Origin: Gnetum montanum
Lineage: Eukaryota > Streptophyta > Gnetopsida > Gnetales > Gnetaceae
Assembly: GCA_015680685.1 (NCBI GenBank)
Contig: MNCI01002682.1
Coordinates: 1,451,828-1,515,827, forward strand
Direction of reading: 5' to 3'
Length of the DNA: 64,000 bases
In this document: positions 36,010 through 47,967 of the stretch, piece by piece
Layout of the letters: the number at the start of each line of letters is the position of its first letter
Position numbering within the stretch: the stretch's first letter is position 1
Position numbers and translations under genes: made by a program
The notes under the pieces: model-generated
The model's input: the letters and a program-made list of their open reading frames with translations, nothing else
Database searches by the model: none
What the model was told of the DNA's origin: nothing

Positions 36010-38347
36010 TGCATTGGAAAAAGGATCTTTTATGAGCATGAGGTTATGAACCCCTCAATTGATGAACCGATTGTAGATTGACAACATTGGTAGCGTTATG
36101 TTGATGCAACTAAGCCAAGAAGTTCATCCTACATGGATGGAGTAGGTGGTAGCTATGTTGAGGGTGGAGGAACAGGTGTAGGAATAGGAGGAGGATAAGG
36201 ATAAAATGTAGTATCCCTCCTAGAATGTGGAGAATGAGCTTTGTGATATTCAAGAGGGTAGTAGTGATGATGGAAAGGAAAAAAATGACTAGAAGAGTCA
36301 TGTGGAGATAGGGGTTACTAAATGTAATACCCATATGGATCTGGTTGCCTATAAGGGTACTACTACCTTGGTGGTGCATCCCCAATGATTGTGGCTAGTG
36401 CCACTATTGATATTGCTCATATGGTTGTGGTGTAATTCCACTTGGATAATATTTTTGTTGCTGATGGAACTACCTAGGGTTACCTTATGGATAAGGCAAT
36501 CTTCTGGGTGTTTGCCTTTTTGCTAATTGTGGATTTAGAGCATACACCCTAGACTCTTGTAAGTGTGACACAATGGAGCAACATCCCTTTGGATGTTCAT
36601 ATTGGCAAATGTCACACCCCCCATCATCATCTGATTCAGTTTCTACAACTTCATCTATTGCAACAATTTTTCCCTTACCCTTTTAGTAGGCACATTCAGC
36701 TTCTTTCCACCTCCTATAGACATGATCACTACTCTACTCTCTTGATTCTTTGGTGATTTTTAGAGTAGTTTAGAATTTTTCATCTAAGAAATCCCACATT
36801 TTATCCACCTTGGCTGAAATCTCAAACATAGATTTTTGAATTGGCAATGTCTTTCTATTTACCACATCATCAAGTGGTGATTCTTCCACACTATCACAAA
36901 ATCGAACTTCCCTCTTTCTGATGGAATGATTCCTATTGTATTCCTCAGCACTTTCACATTTCCTAAACTCTCTTTCTTCTTTTGCTACTTACTCAAGTAG
37001 CCTTTGGATTTGATGGACCTGGAATTTTGATAGTCTCCCTTGAGCATAGACCCTAAGAGTTCTTCTCATTTTTTATCTAAGTCCATCAACGATATGGCAA
37101 AGTTATTCCCACTAAGAATAACCATGACTAGGACATCAATGTGAGAGAATAGTATCTGGCCATGATAGTGTCCAAGGGTTCATGGTTTTCTTACTTCCAT
37201 CCTTGGATCTACCTTCTCAAATTAGACATTTTGGAGTATGTCTAATACTTATCATTAAATAACTCTAGCATTGTACTCCACCTATAGATGAATTTCGGCT
37301 CCAAGAACCGATACTAGCATTCTACTTCCTTAATGAGTGCCTTGGGAAATAGCTTTAATTTTTACCAATCATTTTCAATATTTTGTAAGGCATAGGCATC
37401 ATGAAAATCTTGAAGATGTGTCTCTAGATCAGAGTTATATCACCCCTCAAATCTAGGAATATTGTTCATATCAAGTTGTTTGATCCGACTTCCTTTCACA
37501 TGCTTGGTTGGAATTTTTACAAACTTTGCTATATTTAGCATGCTTCAAGTTGCTAGCAAAGGCTTATCATCATCATTATTTTGATGACATCAATGATTTC
37601 CTTTGCTACCCCTTCATTCATGATGGGTTCATCGATCATCATTGTTGTCCCATTGTTCACCTCCATCATGGTTGTTCTTTCTATGGCATTTATCAGAACT
37701 AGAAGAGGAAGAAGAAGAAAAAGCAAATGAAGAGGGCAATAAGGAGGAATACTACCACCACCATGATGTCTACCAATTCCCCTTTGATTTTCATGGCCAC
37801 ATTCATCAGCTTTCTTATCATCTTGATGCTTGTCCGAGCCCCTGCTTTGATTTCCATTTTTACCTAAACCTGGCTTATTGATAGTGAACTGTAGATTCAA
37901 GGCCATACCCTCATCACCAATAACAAGATATGGAGAACCTCCATGTTAAGAACCCATATATGGAGGGTCCTTGTTATTTTGATTAAGTAGGAATAAGGGA
38001 TTAGTGAACCGTTTCCCCTTCATAACCTCATGGTGCTTTTCTTGGCATTGATCTCTCCTGCATTGTGTTTTAGTGGGATGGTAGTCCTAGTAGTCACAAT
38101 CATGCACAATGTACTCCTCTTGAAGATTTTAGATGCCCAACCTCATAAGAATTTGAAGTAGCATCCTAGGCATAAATTAATCAGGACACATAACAATGTT
38201 GCCTTCCATATCACACCATCGCAATTGTTCATCTTGATGTAGGATGAAGGTGAAGTTAGGTACATACTCATCTAAATGAGTATACACAACCTTGCATTCT
38301 TGAGCGATGGGCAGTTTAGTATCATCTTGCCTATGAGAAGAAGACAT
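36010..38347 (-). pseudogene. gag of element B, decayed
   Basis: ATG at 38347 (MSSSHRQDD) after the 5' LTR and primer site; open to 38177 with EYVPNFTFILHQDEQ, the counterpart of element A's gag start. A zinc knuckle CDICQYEHPKGCCS is readable at about 36620-36580, followed by a proline-rich tail. Stops and frameshifts in between. Confidence 0.75.
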
Positions 38348-38481
38348 TTTGCAATACAAATAAGATATCAGTGTGCTTATGTGATTATATTTATTGTGAG
38401 AATGATTTTGACCTTAGGGTTCATCCAACAATGTTAATGATATTCACTAAACCTAGATAGCACACATTTCAAATAGAAAGA

Positions 38482-38501
38482 GTTTCCAATAATGGCACCA
38501 A
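38482..38501 (-). other. Primer binding site of element B (decayed tRNA-Asp type)
   Basis: Minus strand TTGGTGCCATTATTGGAAAC next to the LTR end CATCA. Compared with the intact tRNA-Asp site, all differences are C-to-T or G-to-A, as expected from long methylation. Confidence 0.65.
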
Positions 38502-39362
38502 TGATGAGCAGTGAGTACCCCTACACTCAACCATACTAATCACTGAGTGTTCATGCGCTATCTAGTCAAATTTCATGGACTATATGTCTTCCAATACACT
38601 AGCCTCTAGGAAGGGAACTTTGCCCTAACAGTCATTTGTTATCTTCCCAATTACACTTGTGATGTACAAAGGTATGGTTAAGTGTAATCAAGGCATATGA
38701 TTTTTATTATTTTATGTTTTATGTTCTCGGTGCTTAAAAATAGAGAAGTGAAGTAATTTAATAACTAATTTAGTTTAACTAACGAACTAATCTCTAACTA
38801 ATCCTAACATAAGTATCCAATCCCACTTTCCATACACTTATTAAACCCACATACCTACTACTAGGATTACCAAGCGCTAAGCTATTGGATGAACTAAGCA
38901 ATAATGCTGCTGGGATTACCAAGCAAATACATGTTTACACTCGAAGCGGCTATACTTATGTATTTAATCTATTTAGCTTAATTAATTAAGTAATCAATTG
39001 AAGTTTAGTTTAGCTTAATTAATTGCATAACTAATGAAAATAGTAAATGCATAAATGAATCATTAATCTATTCCAACTGCTGCAAGGTTTGATCAAAAGG
39101 CTCGTCTTTATTGTCGTTCATAGTGGTATGTTCAGGAACAACAGTGCTCAAATAAAAATCCATACACTTTCTGACTCTTGATGCAAGCACTTAGAGAAAT
39201 ATTCTAACTCTCAAATGACAAAACTACGAGAGCTCTACTACTACTATGACATGAATCCCATAAACACAACTAGTGAGCACATATTTATAGACTTTATTGT
39301 GGAGCTATGTTGATGATGCCCTAGAGACATAGCAAACAGTACGTTGATGCAACCCCATCAAC
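38502..39362 (-). repeat. 5' LTR of element B, U3 end truncated
   Basis: Matches 26044-26880 closely (CCTCTAGGAAG, CAATTACACTTGTGATGTACAA, TTTTATGTTTTATGTTCT). The last ~120 bp of U3 present in the other LTR are missing: it stops at CAACCCCATCAAC, then runs into unrelated sequence. TATA (minus) at 39282-39289. Confidence 0.8.
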
Positions 39363-39489
39363 CTCAAAAACAAATTTAGACTACTTATATTATTCAAGTT
39401 CTTTGCTCAATAGATCCTTATGGTCTCTTAAAAACTAATAATAATTTTGTTTTGGATACACAAACATACACATTTTCATATGATAAGAC

Positions 39490-39640
39490 ATTACTAGTAA
39501 TAAGTGGCTCAAGTGGTCCACTCATTATCTTGTTAGGAAAGAGATTAACAATTCAAGTCATACTTGAGACATCATTATATTCTTTATAATTATTCTAACA
39601 TATATTGTTGGCTATATTTCAAGGTTATTTAAATGTTATT
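39490..39640 (+). mobile_element. SINE-like element, tRNA-related head (type 1)
   Basis: AGTGGCTCAAGTGG resembles a pol III A box; a CAATTCAAGTC B-box-like word follows. The whole piece resembles 50262-50365 (TAGCTCAAGTGG, then TAATTCTTATGTTGGCTATAT), which argues for a repeated element rather than chance. Confidence 0.45.
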
Positions 39641-39656
39641 AAATTTTGAAAAAACA

Positions 39657-39735
39657 ATGAGGTGTTAACCTAATGCTAAGACTCTTGATTTGGAAGCTCC
39701 ATGTTATGGGTTTAGTTCTAGTGGGAACTATTAAG
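39657..39735 (+). mobile_element. SINE-like tRNA-derived head (type 2, copy 1)
   Basis: GGTGTTAACCTAATGCTAAGACTC carries a decayed A box and GGGTTTAGTTCTAGTGGG a B box (from GGTTCGATTCC). Close relative of 40339-40412 and 40518-40590. Confidence 0.55.
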
Positions 39736-40338
39736 TTATAAAGGTTTAGATCATCATCCAAAGCCACAATGCCCATACTACTAGGCAAAGTCCTAGGAGG
39801 GTTGGTAGATGAACAAAAGCCTAACCTCTTCTAGTGGCTACACCAAGCTTGAACCTAGGTCTTTGACCTAAGAAATGAGCACTTTGAGTTATAAAGTTTT
39901 AATTTAACTAAATGTCTTGAAGGTAAATATTAATAAAAAAATTTTGGGTTGCAACACTACACCTCCCTCCCTTTAAAATCTAAAATTAAAGTACATATCC
40001 TTACAATGTATTATACCTTCATTAAAGTAACTCTAGTATTTGGTCATAAGTTCAATCCACTAGTTAGCTCATTTAACAAAGCATATATAGCTATTAATGC
40101 AAATTATAATATCCTTATAATGTGTTATTTTTTAAGAATAGATTGTCAAGAAATAAAAAGCATTAGACAACTTAGTTACAAATTTATGGTCAAGTATCAT
40201 AATGTCAAGTTGTAACACCTACGCTCAAGCCTAGGTAGTTACTTAAAATAGGCTAGGCTTTTGCTCATCCACTAACTCTTCTAGGATCCCACCTTGGTAG
40301 ATGAGCGTTGAGCCTCTTAGTGATGCAAGAAAAAATCA

Positions 40339-40412
40339 TGAGGTGTTAGCTTAGTGGTAGACTCTTGATATAAAAGCTCTAAGTCTAAGATTTGATTCTA
40401 GTAGGAAGACTA
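40339..40412 (+). mobile_element. SINE-like tRNA-derived head (type 2, copy 2)
   Basis: Best-preserved copy: A box TTAGCTTAGTGG at 40346-40357 and B box GATTTGATTCT at 40389-40399, 43 bp apart start to start. The anticodon arm does not pair convincingly, so this is not taken as a working tRNA gene. Confidence 0.6.
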
Positions 40413-40517
40413 TATATCTTGAGGTATACCTAAATTACAATTATTTCAAGGTTTCATATAATTATTTTATAGTATCATATTGACTATATGTACTTATAAT
40501 TATTTTTTCAAGTTAAC

Positions 40518-40590
40518 AATGATGTAACATAGTGGTAATGCTTTTGATTTGAAAGCTTAAGTCATAAGGTTAGATTCTGGTGGGAAATGC
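40518..40590 (+). mobile_element. SINE-like tRNA-derived head (type 2, copy 3)
   Basis: TGTAACATAGTGGTAATGC (A box) and AGGTTAGATTCTGGTGGG (B box), as in copies 1 and 2. Confidence 0.55.
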
Positions 40591-40689
40591 TAAGTTATAA
40601 AATTCTATTTGAACTATATTACAATTCTTTCCATATTCCAACATACACCATTGTTGACCAAAGTTTTACCACTAAAGTATTGTGTTGTC

Positions 40690-40900
40690 AATGAGACATT
40701 GCTTGGTTGATTTGGTTGCTTACAACATGTAACTTATGATTTACAAGTCATGGATTCAATTCCAATGCTAATCTAACACATTACTATATTTAAAGTGCAT
40801 CATCATCATCTTTTAGTAATTTTACATCATCAACCAAAATCAACATGCAACTTGTGATTTACAAGTCACAAGTTAGAAGTTCGATTCTCCAACATTAATA
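40690..40900 (+). mobile_element. Two further tRNA-like heads, partial
   Basis: GGATTCAATTCC at 40752-40763 and AAGTTCGATTCTCC at 40877-40890 look like B boxes. Both follow a shared ACTTRTGATTTACAAGTCA block (40731 and 40853), so they are two copies of one sequence about 120 bp apart. Confidence 0.45.
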
Positions 40901-41302
40901 TAACACTAGTATCTTTAACATGATGTACTAGTATGTTTAACATGATGCATCATCTTCTCATTGTTGTTATCTCATCAATGGTAAACTGCAAGCGACATGC
41001 TCTATCCAATATCCACTTTACATTTTTTTCATCATCTTCCTGAATCTCGTACTCAAACTGCTATGCCCTTCTAGATCGGTATCCTAAAGTGTGTCAACTT
41101 ACATTGTTACTTCATCATCCTACCTAAATCTTGTGCTCTATATGCCATGCGCTTCTACATCAATGTCCTAACAATGTCTTACCGCTGGTGATGCATGCTA
41201 TATTTCAATTTTTAGGTTTCAATCCTTTCGTGTCCGCAAATAATCCCTTCAAAACATGGATCTACATGCTACGGATGCAGCCCTCTCGTCCTTTCTGGTA
41301 TT
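40901..41302 (+). other. No gene recognised
   Basis: AT-rich with scattered short pyrimidine runs. A 69-codon ORF (41131-41340) has no recognisable content and crosses the LTR border. It may be 3' flank of the PPR gene before the copia insertion. Confidence 0.4.
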
Positions 41303-41307
41303 TGTTC

Positions 41308-41755
41308 TGTAACAATTGTGGAAACATGCCTCCTACGTAAACATGGAAAGTCCTAAAAACGATTCAACTTTCTAATGTAACAATGTGATAGCTTTGGAAA
41401 TTTCTATTCATTGTTATCGGTAATGGTCTCATATTTTTCTAATAAATGGTAATTGGTTCCGATGCCTTACGGTTTCTTGATGGGAGAACACGGCACTGGG
41501 AATCAATTGCAGTATAGCAGTTCAGGTCCCTTTCACAGTCACTTACAGTCTGCATACACCATCACCGCAGAGCGCCTGTGTGAAAGAAGATCCAGAACAT
41601 TCATCAATGGCATCAATGGCTGGAGGTCAGTTCGATCTGTTTTTCAAATTGATTTGTGCATTTTTGTTTCATGCACATTTGTAGATTAAGAAATCTGTTT
41701 TTTACATGCTTCCGCTTGTGCAATCCGGTTTTTGATGCACAGAATATTTCTAGTT
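41308..41755 (+). repeat. 5' LTR of Co-2
   Basis: 448 bp from TGTAACAATTGTGG to just before the primer site. Differs from the 3' LTR by few substitutions and small indels. Its last three bases (GTT) do not match the ACA that ends the 3' LTR; if the target duplication is right, they changed after insertion. Confidence 0.85.
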
Positions 41756-41756
41756 T

Positions 41757-41770
41757 TGGTATCGGAGCTC
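41757..41770 (+). other. Primer binding site of Co-2 (initiator tRNA-Met)
   Basis: TGGTATCGGAGCTC, one or two bases after the LTR. It matches the usual copia TGGTATCAGAGC site with one change. Confidence 0.9.
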
Positions 41771-43469
41771 TAGATCTCTGCCTTGATGCTTAGTTTTGGT
41801 TTTATTTTTTCTGGGTGTTCATATCGAGCGAGCATGGCTCTGGTGAGGGGTTTCTTGTTTTTGTTTGGTTTCTCTACCTCGTTGTATCTCTGGACAATGA
41901 AGATGACGATGATGTCTTCTGCAAAAGAAAAATGACGTGTGTGGGTTTGAGGTGTTTCATCTGTTTCTGTGGTTTCTTTGGGTATTGCAGTTTCTGTTTC
42001 AAGGAGGGTTCTGTTGATTTTAGGAAAGTTCTTTCTCCATTCTCACATATGTGAATAGCGTTTGATATGGAATAGGATCTCATTTGTTTCGCTTCTTTGC
42101 AGAAACATGCGCTTTTAACACATGTTTCGGTACATATGTACCTGTTAAAAACTGTGCAGGGTTTTTTTTTTTTCTCAGAATTCCTTTCATCGTTTGCGAA
42201 ATCGATTTATCGTATTGTTCCTTCTTGCAAAGTAAGGATCGCGGGTTCGTTTTTTTAGTTCGAGGTTGAACTTAGAGAAGACATATTTCATATTATTCCA
42301 GTTTTGTTGACTGAATTTGATGTGTTCTAGATCATTTTGAATCCTGTCCTAGCGATTATCTCTTGTGCTCGTGGATTTTGGATCGAACTCCGATATTGAT
42401 TATTAAACATTTAAAATTATGTGGAATGCGAACTATCTTGATTTTGTATGTAGATTCCTTTCCTGTAGCATTGGATCACCATGGATCCGAGTATCCGACT
42501 TTGGTTGTGTACGGCTGAATTCATACAAATAATGTTATTGTGAAGGGGCTTGATGCTCCGTTTCTGTAATTTTTGGTCTAGGCATGGAAAGATCGATCTA
42601 TTTTTTGGTTTCACTATTTTGCACCACGAATTGTCTGTTGATTGAGCTTCATGTCCGTGTTTAACCGTTCTAAAAGTATGAGAAGTTGCTTCGAGTCTAT
42701 TTTTGATTCTCACGTACCATAAAGATGTATAATGCTTGCTTAGAATTTAATTGCATTTTGTCAATATTGATTTTGATGCATAATGTAATCGTATGCCTCA
42801 TTTACTGGTGATCCTTATAATTTGTATAGTCATAGAGTGGCCACAGCATCTTTGATTATACAAAATTATAAATTAAGAGTTTTGGATCACATAAGTAATT
42901 GTGATTAATCACATGTAATATAATAGACTTTATCCCACAGGAATTTCTATTATATTTAATGTGGTCAATCAGGATGAAATGTTGAATTATTTTTCTTAAT
43001 TTGCCCACAGGGATTAAGAAAAGGCATATAATTCAATAGTTTCCTCATAAGGATATATGGATCTATTTGAATTAAAATTTAGCCCACAGGCAATTTTATG
43101 TCATTTGATTCATATCTTGCATGTTTTACATTGGTAAATGTGCCCTAAGGTATTTTATCACATATATAGTATTGTGATTAATCATCTGTCATATGATAGA
43201 TTTTGTCCCACATGAATTTCCATTATATTTACAGTGATTAATCAGGGTGAAGTATTGAATTATTTTTCTTAATTTGCCCACAGGGATTAAGAAAAGGAAT
43301 ATAGTTTAATAGCTTCATCATAAGGATATATGAGTCTGTTTGAATTAAAATTTAGCCCACAGGCAATTTTATGTCATGTGATTCATATTTTTGCATGTTT
43401 ACATTGGTACACATGTCCTACAGTTTATAGCCTAAAATTTAGTGACATAAGCATGTTTATTTTGCAGCT
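41771..43469 (+). mobile_element. Long 5' leader of Co-2 with a ~290-bp tandem duplication
   Basis: Non-coding, 1.7 kb. Two related blocks (about 42890-43145 and 43180-43430) share CATATGATAGACTTT-like, GCCCACAGGGATTAAGAAAA, CATAAGGATATATG and TTTAGCCCACAGGCAATTTT. The word CCCACAGG or CCCACA recurs six times. TTTTGCAG just before the gag ATG resembles a 3' splice site, and GAG|GTCAGT inside the LTR (about 41625) resembles a donor, so the leader may be spliced (inference). Confidence 0.6.
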
Positions 43470-46400
43470 ATGCAACCTGTAAATTACTCTGACTTTAAAT
43501 GTGACATTCCTGAATTGATGGGTGATAATTACAAGGTGTGGAAGGAGAGAATTCTCCTTCATTTAGGATGGATGGACATTGATTATGCTATCCGTAAGGA
43601 TGAACCACCTGCGGTTAATGCAACCAGCCATCCAGATGATATTGGTCTTTATGATAAATGGGAGCGATCTAATCGTCTCTGCGTAATGTTCATAAAAACC
43701 AAGATCTCGGCTGGTATACGTGGATCATTGGAACAGTATAACAATGTGCGCGCTTTGTTAAAAGCTATTGATGAACAATTTGAAACATCAGACAAAGCGT
43801 TGGCCAGCACCTTGATAATGAAGTTCTCATCCATGAAGCTCACTAGAATTGGTGGTGTGCGTGAGCACATCATGCACATGAGGGACATAGCGGCTCAACT
43901 AAAAACACTTGAGGTTGAGATGTCTGAATCTTTCCTTGTGCACTACATCCTAAACACGCTCCCACCGCAGTATGGACCCTTTAAGATTTCTTACAACACA
44001 CATAAGGACAAATGGTCAATTAATGAATTGATGACCATGTGTGTGCAAGAAGAGGGTAGACTTGCCATGGAAGCGAAGGAAAGTGTGCATCTGGCCATGC
44101 AAGGAAAGAATACAAAACAAGTCAACACTAAAGGGAAGGGAAAAATCCCTCCACAAGCTGATATCAAGAAGGAATCTAGATGCTTTTTCTGTAAAAAGAA
44201 AGGGCACATAAAGAAAGATTGCCTTAAACATCAGAGATGGCTTGAAAAGAAAGGTACTCAATCCTCATTTGTTTGTTTTGAATCTAATATGGTTGATGTT
44301 AGTCATAACACATGGTGGATTGACTCCGGTTCTACAATCCATGTTACTAATTCCTTGCAGGGATTAGCAAACCTAAGGAAGCCAGTAGGAAGTGAGTCAT
44401 GCATCTATTCGGGCAACAAGATGCGCTCACATGTGGAAGCGATTGGCACATGCAAATTAGTTTTAAGTAGTGGTTTTGTTTTGGATTTGGAAAGGACATT
44501 TTACATTCCTTGTTTTTCAAGGAATTTAATTTCTGTATCAAGGCTTGTATCATTGGGATTTTCCTTTAACTTTTCAGATACTATGTTCAGTGTATCTTAT
44601 AGATCTGAAATAGTTGGAAATGGTACATTAACAGATGGTCTTTTTCAACTTAATTTACAAAACGACACTTCTTACACTTCTATGCATGTTCATGCTGGCA
44701 TTAAGCGATGTGTTATGAATGAGGAATCCTCTATGTTATGGCATCGTAGATTAGGCCATATCTCCATTGAGAGAATCAAGCGCTTGGTAACTGATGGAGT
44801 ACTTAGTACTCTTGATTTTACTGACTTTGACACTTGTGTAAACTGCATAAAGGGAAAGCAGACCAATGTGTCAAAGAAAGGTGCCAAGAGGAGTTCTGCC
44901 ATATTAGAAATCATACATACGGATATTTGTAGTCCAGATATGGATGCATATGATCAACGGTATTTCATTACCTTTATTGATGACTACTCACGATACATGT
45001 ATCTCTACTTGCTTCATCACAAAAATGAAGCTTTAGATGCCTTTAAGGTATTTAAGGCTGAAGTAGAGAAACAATGCGGTAAGCAAATAAAGATAGTGAG
45101 GTCTGATAGAGGTGGTGAATACTATGGTAGATACACTGATGATGGACAAGCACCTGGTCCCTTTGCTAAGTTTCTTCAAGAGCATGGGATTGTTGCCCAA
45201 TACACTATGCCTGGTTCTCCGGACCAAAATGGTGTGGCAGAAAGAAGAAACCGAACATTATTGGACATGGTGCGGAGTATGCTTAGCAGCTCCAAGCTTC
45301 CTAAGTCTTTGTGGAATGAAGCCCTTAAGACGGCAGTGTATATATTAAACCGAGTTCCAACCAAGGCTGTCTCTAAGACACCATTTGAATTGTGGAAAGG
45401 TTGGAAACCGAGTTTGCGACATATACGCATTTGGGGATGCCCGTCTGAGGTAAGAGTCTATAATCCACAAGAGAAGAAGCTAGACCCTAGGACCATAAGT
45501 GGGTATTTCGTTGGATATGCCGAACGGTCTAAGGGATACAGATTTTATTGTCCATCACATACTACTAGGTTTGTGGAATCAAGGAATGCTAAATTTCTTG
45601 AGAATGACTTGATTAGTGGGAGTCATCATTCCTGGAACGAAATTCCAGCGACTGATCATGCGGATGCTCAACCCTCTACTTCAAGTACTCGATTGATTGT
45701 TGTACACAACACGCCTACAGTACAAATACGTGATGTACATCCACCAGTCGTTGAAGTTCCACAAACTGCTGGTCAAGACATAGTAGATCCAGCTGAACAA
45801 CAGATACCAGTTCCTGTTGAACAGCCCGTTGATCATCTTGCCCCTCAGGAGCCTGATGAACCAACATTAAGATGATCTACTAGAATAAAGCGATCAGCGC
45901 TTCCTAGTGACTATATAGTGTATCTACAGGAATCTGACTACAACATAGGAGCCGAAAATGATCCTGACACGTTTTCACAAGCCATGAGTTGTAAGGAATC
46001 TGACTTATGGTATGATGCCATGAAAGATGAGATGAACTCTATGTCCACTAATGGAGTCTGGGATCTTGTCAAGTTGCCCAATGGTGTTAAAGCCATGGGA
46101 TCCAAATGGGTCTTCAAGACTAAAAGAGACTCCTTGGGCAACATTGAAAGATATAAGGCTAGACTTTTTGCCAAAGGGTTCACTCAGCAGGAGGGAATAG
46201 ATTACATGGAGACCTTTTCTCCTATATCTAAGAAGGACTCCCTTCTTGTGATCATGACATTGGTAGCTCACTTTGATTTTGAACTACATCAAATGGATGT
46301 GAAAACAACATTCCTTAATGGTGATTTAGAGGAAGAGGTTTATATGAAACGACCTGAAGGATTCTCCTCTAATGATGGTGAGCAATTGGTATGCAAGCTT

Positions 46401-47032
46401 AAGAAGTCTATATATGGCTTGAAACAGGCCTCCCGTCAGTGGTATTTGAAATTCCATGATGTCATCACTTCATTTGGCTTTGAAGAAAACATCATGGATC
46501 AATGCATATACCAAAAGGTCAGTGGGAGTAAAATCTGTTTTCTTGTCCTCTATGTGGATGATATCCTTCTTGCAACCAATGATCATGGACTTTTATATGC
46601 GGTGAAACAATTTCTCTCTAAGAATTTTGACATGAAGGATATGGGTGAGGCATCTTATGTCCTTGGCATTAAGATCCATAGGATAGATCTAGATATATTC
46701 TGGGTCTATCACAGGAAACCTATATTAATAAAGCTCTAGAGAGGTTTCGGATGAAAGATTGTTCACCAAGTATTGCACCCATTGTAAAGGGTGACAGGTT
46801 CAATTTGAACCAGTGCCCTATGAATGAATTAGAGAAAAGTCACATGAGCAACATTCCATATGCTTCAGCTGTTGAAAGCCTTATGTATGCTCAGGTCTAC
46901 ACACAACCTAACATTGCATTTGCTGTGGGGGTGTTGGGCCGATATCAGAGTAATCCAGGTGTTGACCATTGGAAAGCTGCAAAGAAAGTCATGAGGTACC
47001 TTCAAGGTACAAAGGATTACATGCTTATGTAT
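43470..47032 (+). pseudogene. gag-pol polyprotein of Co-2, one nonsense codon and one frameshift
   Basis: ATG at 43470 opens an 801-codon frame, stopped by TGA at 45873-45875 (CGA expected in an LRRSTR-like context) and continuing in the same frame to 46739. Domains: Gag with GDNYKVWKERILLHL, zinc knuckle CFFCKKKGHIKKDC (residues about 238-251), protease WWIDSGSTIHVTN (D at about 284), integrase with HRRLGHIS, CVNCIKGKQ, HTDIC, RSDRGGEYYG and PDQNGVAERRNR (about 424-597). In the second part RT has NGDLEEEVYMKRPEGF and the intact LYVDDILLA box (about 46550). Near 46681 one base is missing and the frame shifts; pol continues in another frame with IPYASAVESLMYA and MRYLQGTKDYMLMY up to the gap. 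Ty1/copia order (integrase before RT). Probably inactive now, but recent. Confidence 0.92.
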
Positions 47033-47501
47033 NNNNNNNNNNNNNNNNNNNNNNNNNNNNNNNNNNNNNNNNNNNNNNNNNNNNNNNNNNNNNNNNNNNN
47101 NNNNNNNNNNNNNNNNNNNNNNNNNNNNNNNNNNNNNNNNNNNNNNNNNNNNNNNNNNNNNNNNNNNNNNNNNNNNNNNNNNNNNNNNNNNNNNNNNNNN
47201 NNNNNNNNNNNNNNNNNNNNNNNNNNNNNNNNNNNNNNNNNNNNNNNNNNNNNNNNNNNNNNNNNNNNNNNNNNNNNNNNNNNNNNNNNNNNNNNNNNNN
47301 NNNNNNNNNNNNNNNNNNNNNNNNNNNNNNNNNNNNNNNNNNNNNNNNNNNNNNNNNNNNNNNNNNNNNNNNNNNNNNNNNNNNNNNNNNNNNNNNNNNN
47401 NNNNNNNNNNNNNNNNNNNNNNNNNNNNNNNNNNNNNNNNNNNNNNNNNNNNNNNNNNNNNNNNNNNNNNNNNNNNNNNNNNNNNNNNNNNNNNNNNNNN
47501 N
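47033..47501. other. Assembly gap (469 N)
   Basis: Unknown bases. By comparison with other copia elements it should hold the C-terminal RNase H and the polypurine tract. It ends two bases before the 3' LTR start. Confidence 1.
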
Positions 47502-47502
47502 T

Positions 47503-47967
47503 TGTAACAATTGTGGAAACATGCCTCCTACATTGTGACAATTGCGGAAACATGCCTCCTACGTAAACATGGAAAGTCTTAAAAACGATTCAACTTTCTA
47601 ATGTAACAATGTGATAGCTTTGGAAATTTCTATTCATTGTTATCCGTAATGGTCTCATATTTTTCTAATAAATGGTAATTGGTTCCGATGCCTTACGGTT
47701 TCTTGATGGGAGAACACAGCACCAGGAATCAATTGCAGTATAGCAGTTAGGTCTCAGTCGCTTAAAGTCTGCATCACCGTAGAGCGCCTGTGTGAAAGAA
47801 GATCCAGAACATTCATCAATGGTATCAATGGCTGGAGGTCAGTTCGATCTATTTTTCAAATTGATTTGTGCATTTTTGTTTCATGCACATTTGTAGATTA
47901 AGAGATCTGTTTTTTACATGCTTTCGCTTGTGCAATCCTGTTTTTGATGCACAGAATATTTCTAACA
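47503..47967 (+). repeat. 3' LTR of Co-2
   Basis: 465 bp ending TTTCTAACA, then TGTTC. Its first 31 bp (47503-47533) are present twice in tandem (second copy from 47534 with two changes), unlike the 5' LTR. The duplication lies right at the gap edge and may be an assembly join artefact. Small deletions relative to the 5' LTR near 47745-47775. Confidence 0.88.

Larger units (their letters stand above)
26044..39362 (-). mobile_element. Athila-like Ty3/gypsy element B, nearly full length (13.3 kb), decayed
   Basis: Minus-strand element with two related LTRs (26044-26998 and 38502-39362), a tRNA-Asp-like primer site, gag, protease, RT/RNase H, integrase, linker, ORF3 and polypurine tract in that order. 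The LTR ends are like those of element A (TGATGAG...). The U3 end of the right LTR is truncated compared with the left one, and no target duplication could be confirmed. Every ORF has stop codons. Confidence 0.85.

Noticed and set aside
37642-37881. 79-codon + strand ORF rich in Glu and His
   Set aside because: Shadow of the gag region of element B on the minus strand.
40339-40412. Functional tRNA gene
   Set aside because: A and B boxes are recognisable, but the arms do not pair as in a cloverleaf and relatives are close by; a SINE relic fits better.
43470-46739. Host gene with retroviral-type zinc finger
   Set aside because: Domain order, LTRs, primer site and target duplication all identify a copia element.
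47017-47553. Long ORFs across the gap on both strands
   Set aside because: They consist of unknown bases translated as X and have no meaning.
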